A stretch of 64,000 bases of DNA from Lineus longissimus (lineage: Eukaryota > Nemertea > Pilidiophora > Heteronemertea > Lineidae). Below the pieces are notes generated by a model. It did no database searches, was not told the DNA's origin, and saw only the letters and a program-made list of their open reading frames with translations. The position numbers were made by a program, and so were the translations under genes. Shown one piece after another: positions 61,785 to 64,000 of this stretch (positions within the stretch are counted from its first letter, which is position 1; every line of letters begins with the position of its first letter). Location of the stretch: assembly GCF_910592395.1 (NCBI RefSeq), contig NC_088308.1, forward strand, positions 10,119,001 through 10,183,000, written 5' to 3'.

Positions 61785-63480
61785 TCATATACATGTACTA
61801 CTCCCGTACCTCTTACGCCAAGAGATAATTCCTTCTCGTATCATCTTATCGCTGGTCTCCTGTATTTTCACAATGTCATATTTCATACACTCGCATTTCT
61901 CATACCATTTCAACTGCTCACCGATCCACTCCTTTTCCACTCGAAGTCGCTCTTCTGCATTACAAATCTCCGCCTGTTTAACTTTCATCCTCAATTCTTT
62001 CACCACGTCAGTCAACTTATTCCTTTCTTTGACTCATTTCGACCTGTCCTCATCTCGCTGAGTCTTTAACAAATTTAAGTCATCAGCATGTATTTGTTTT
62101 AAGCCTGTCGTTGCTAGTCTATAAGCTCCGATAACTTCTCTCAACTGCATGGTCGCCCTCTTCAGCGGCTTTGGCCAATTCCTCTGCCCTTCTCTCGTCG
62201 TCATGTTTGAGTCGAGCATCATGGATGATCTGGCAATCAGTTAACTCCGCTTTCGCGCTGCGATATTTCTCGGTCAGGCCTTCTTTTTCTCACTTCCATG
62301 CGTCATCTCGTTGGCGGTAAATTCCGGAGCAACTGTTTCTCTGGCTGCGAAGCTTCGAATTCAGCTTCTCTACAACACAATGTTCACATTCGTGTCTAAA
62401 CGAGGCATCTCACCATCTCCTCCTTCCCTCGCCGCGCTCCAACTTCTAAAAGCTGTGCTTTAAGTTCTTCCTTCTGCCTCAAAGCATATGCCATGTCTTC
62501 AGCACGTCCTGTCTGCTCAGTGGCCAGATGATCAGACAAACGACTGTTCTCTTCCAGCAGTTACTCGTACTGCTCAAAATGCATCTTGGCGTGATCTTCG
62601 GCGACTTTCCTCGATTCCATTTCATTGGCCAGATCAGCCCTCAATTGATCCTCACGCTGCTTCCCTACTTTCAACATGCGCATGACTTGCTTACCAAACT
62701 CACTGTTCAACTTTTGGATTTGTTCTTCGAACTCCTTCTTCATCACTCCTTGGGCTTGCTCGCTTGTTTGCTTCAACTCGGCGACATTTCGTTCACCCTC
62801 AAATTTTACCTGCTCCACGCGGCTCTGAGCTTCTCTTAGCAACCGTCTGTCTGGCTCAACTGCTTCTTTCTCTTCCTTAAATCTCCTTATCTCGTCAGCC
62901 ACCCTCAATATCTCAGCCTCTCTGGCTTTGAATTCCTGCACCAACCGCTGTTCGCGTTTTTTTGGCTTGCTTGAGTTGTCTATCTTTCTCTATACCTCTA
63001 TATAAAAGACAGAATAAGTGACATAAAAATGGTCAATGAAAAGGAAAGTTTTCCAATCGTTAATATACGCTTTGGTTGGTGAACAATATCTGTTCATTTT
63101 TATGTACACACGTTTTGTAACCATCCCGACAAACTATACTGCACACTACAGTCGTCGTTATAAAGTCTAAACATTGTAATCATCATTACATACCTAGTGC
63201 TACGGACTTTTGCTTCAGCTGGACGTATTCGTCATCCTTTTCATAAAACCTTCGGCAATCATCCTGGCCACGGCTATGTCGTCTTTAAGCCTCGCCGCAC
63301 GTGACGTCGTGACTTTAATAGAACGTTCCTATTCGATCTCCTGTACCATCCTAGTCTCTTAAGCTGCCTTCTCCTCTTTATTCTCTTTCTCTAATTCTTT
63401 GCATGCCTTCTTATAATCTCTGCAGCCTCCTTTCGATAGTATTCCTCAATCTTAAATTTTCCTGCTCGAACTTCATGTTA
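61785..63480 (-). pseudogene. Decayed coiled-coil protein gene
   Basis: Several minus-strand segments are rich in Glu/Lys/Arg/Gln heptads: 62561-62944 (LRVADEIRRFKEEKEAV, KQTSEQAQGVMKKEFEEQIQKLN), 62034-62222, 61785-62015, and a much-broken stretch at 63190-63480. The 62561-62944 part continues upstream if a frameshift in a 7-A run near 62960 is allowed, up to a possible splice acceptor near 63000. Frames change and stops occur between segments, so this looks like a damaged gene or several exons of one. The family is not recognised. Confidence 0.4.
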
Positions 63481-63818
63481 CACTCACAAGATATGAGCTC
63501 ATAGAGTGTCAGCCATCTTGGATTTTTGATGTCATGGCCTCCATTTCGACATAGAGGTTCTTCTTCCAATGCCAATGATATGTATCCACGGAGCAAGCGG
63601 TTGCTTGGGAACTTGCACACACACAAGCGGTAGCCATCTTTGATTTTGGATTTAGTGAACTACATTTCGATCGGTTCTTAATTACTAGGGCATATTGTTA
63701 TGTACCTGCATACCAAAGTCGGCTTTAATGAGTCGCTGAATTCTGCTGATATCGTGTTCACACTTGCACTCGATCACATGATTTCAACGGATAAGGCGGA
63801 AGCCATCTTGGTTTAAGG

Positions 63819-63983
63819 AATTAATACCGAGCTGACGGTCATTGGTTGTATAATCAAGACCGCTCGGGTAGACCGAAAATGCAGTCCAAAACCCGAGGCG
63901 CTTCGCCGAGGGTTTTGGACGTAATTTGAGGTCTACCCGAGCGGTCTTGATTATACAACCAATGACCGACAGCGAGGTATTAA
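63819..63983. repeat. 165-bp near-perfect palindrome (foldback MITE)
   Basis: Arms gtcattggttgtataatcaa plus further bases (63838 onward) are repeated inverted up to 63971, around a central ccgaggcgcttcgccgagg. Matching extends with mismatches to aattaatacc/ggtattaatt at 63819 and 63983. Confidence 0.9.
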
Positions 63984-64000
63984 TTTCTATTCTAAAAGGT

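Overview
The window is animal nuclear DNA, most likely from a marine invertebrate. It holds BEL/Pao and Ty3/gypsy-type LTR retrotransposons, CR1/L2-like LINE 3' ends, Polinton/Maverick-type (adintovirus-like) elements, MITEs, minisatellites and tRNA-derived relics. I see no bacterial operons and almost no host gene. The species cannot be read from the sequence.

Layout. 1-1032 is the 3' end of a BEL/Pao element. 1033-1947 holds unrecognised compact ORFs. 2093-11240 is a tandem array of a 2,890-bp unit: three full, nearly identical copies and one partial copy that lacks an internal 1.1-kb insert. 11511-12215 holds a LINE 3' end and an ORF with a SOCS-box-like C-terminus. 12621-18152 is a full-length minus-strand Ty3/gypsy-type element with identical 216-bp LTRs, a tRNA-Leu primer site and one frameshift. 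18947-21978 is the remnant of an unidentified compact element (called X here), interrupted by a transposon with a 10-bp target duplication.

Element 1 (21979-41542, 19,564 bp) is a complete Polinton/Maverick inserted in X. It has 245-bp TIRs (243/245 identical) and a perfect 6-bp target duplication. It encodes a double-jelly-roll major capsid protein, two penton-like single-jelly-roll proteins, an FtsK/HerA-type packaging ATPase, a chromodomain integrase, a protein-primed PolB, a zinc/HNH-like protein and several membrane or virion-associated proteins typical of these elements. PolB and some other genes carry isolated stops or frameshifts. Its most unusual property is a private family of tiny tandem hairpins: 4-bp stems, 3-nt loops and about a 30-bp period. 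They occur at roughly 19 places, many inside reading frames without breaking them, and clusters sit at all three convergent gene junctions.

Element 2 (about 41744-56768) is a second, less AT-rich and more decayed Polinton/adintovirus-like element. It has penton, PolB, a PC4-like fragment, deoxynucleoside kinase, zinc protein, chromodomain integrase, packaging ATPase, pX-like protein, a conserved unknown, a minor capsid protein, a major capsid protein lacking its N-terminal half, and an adenain-like protease split by a LINE next to its catalytic Cys. Most genes carry stops or frameshifts.

56769-64000 is repeat-rich host DNA: a long-TIR MITE, several minisatellites, one spliced exon encoding a retroelement-integrase C-terminal domain, a tRNA-like relic, a decayed coiled-coil gene and a 165-bp near-perfect palindrome at the right edge.
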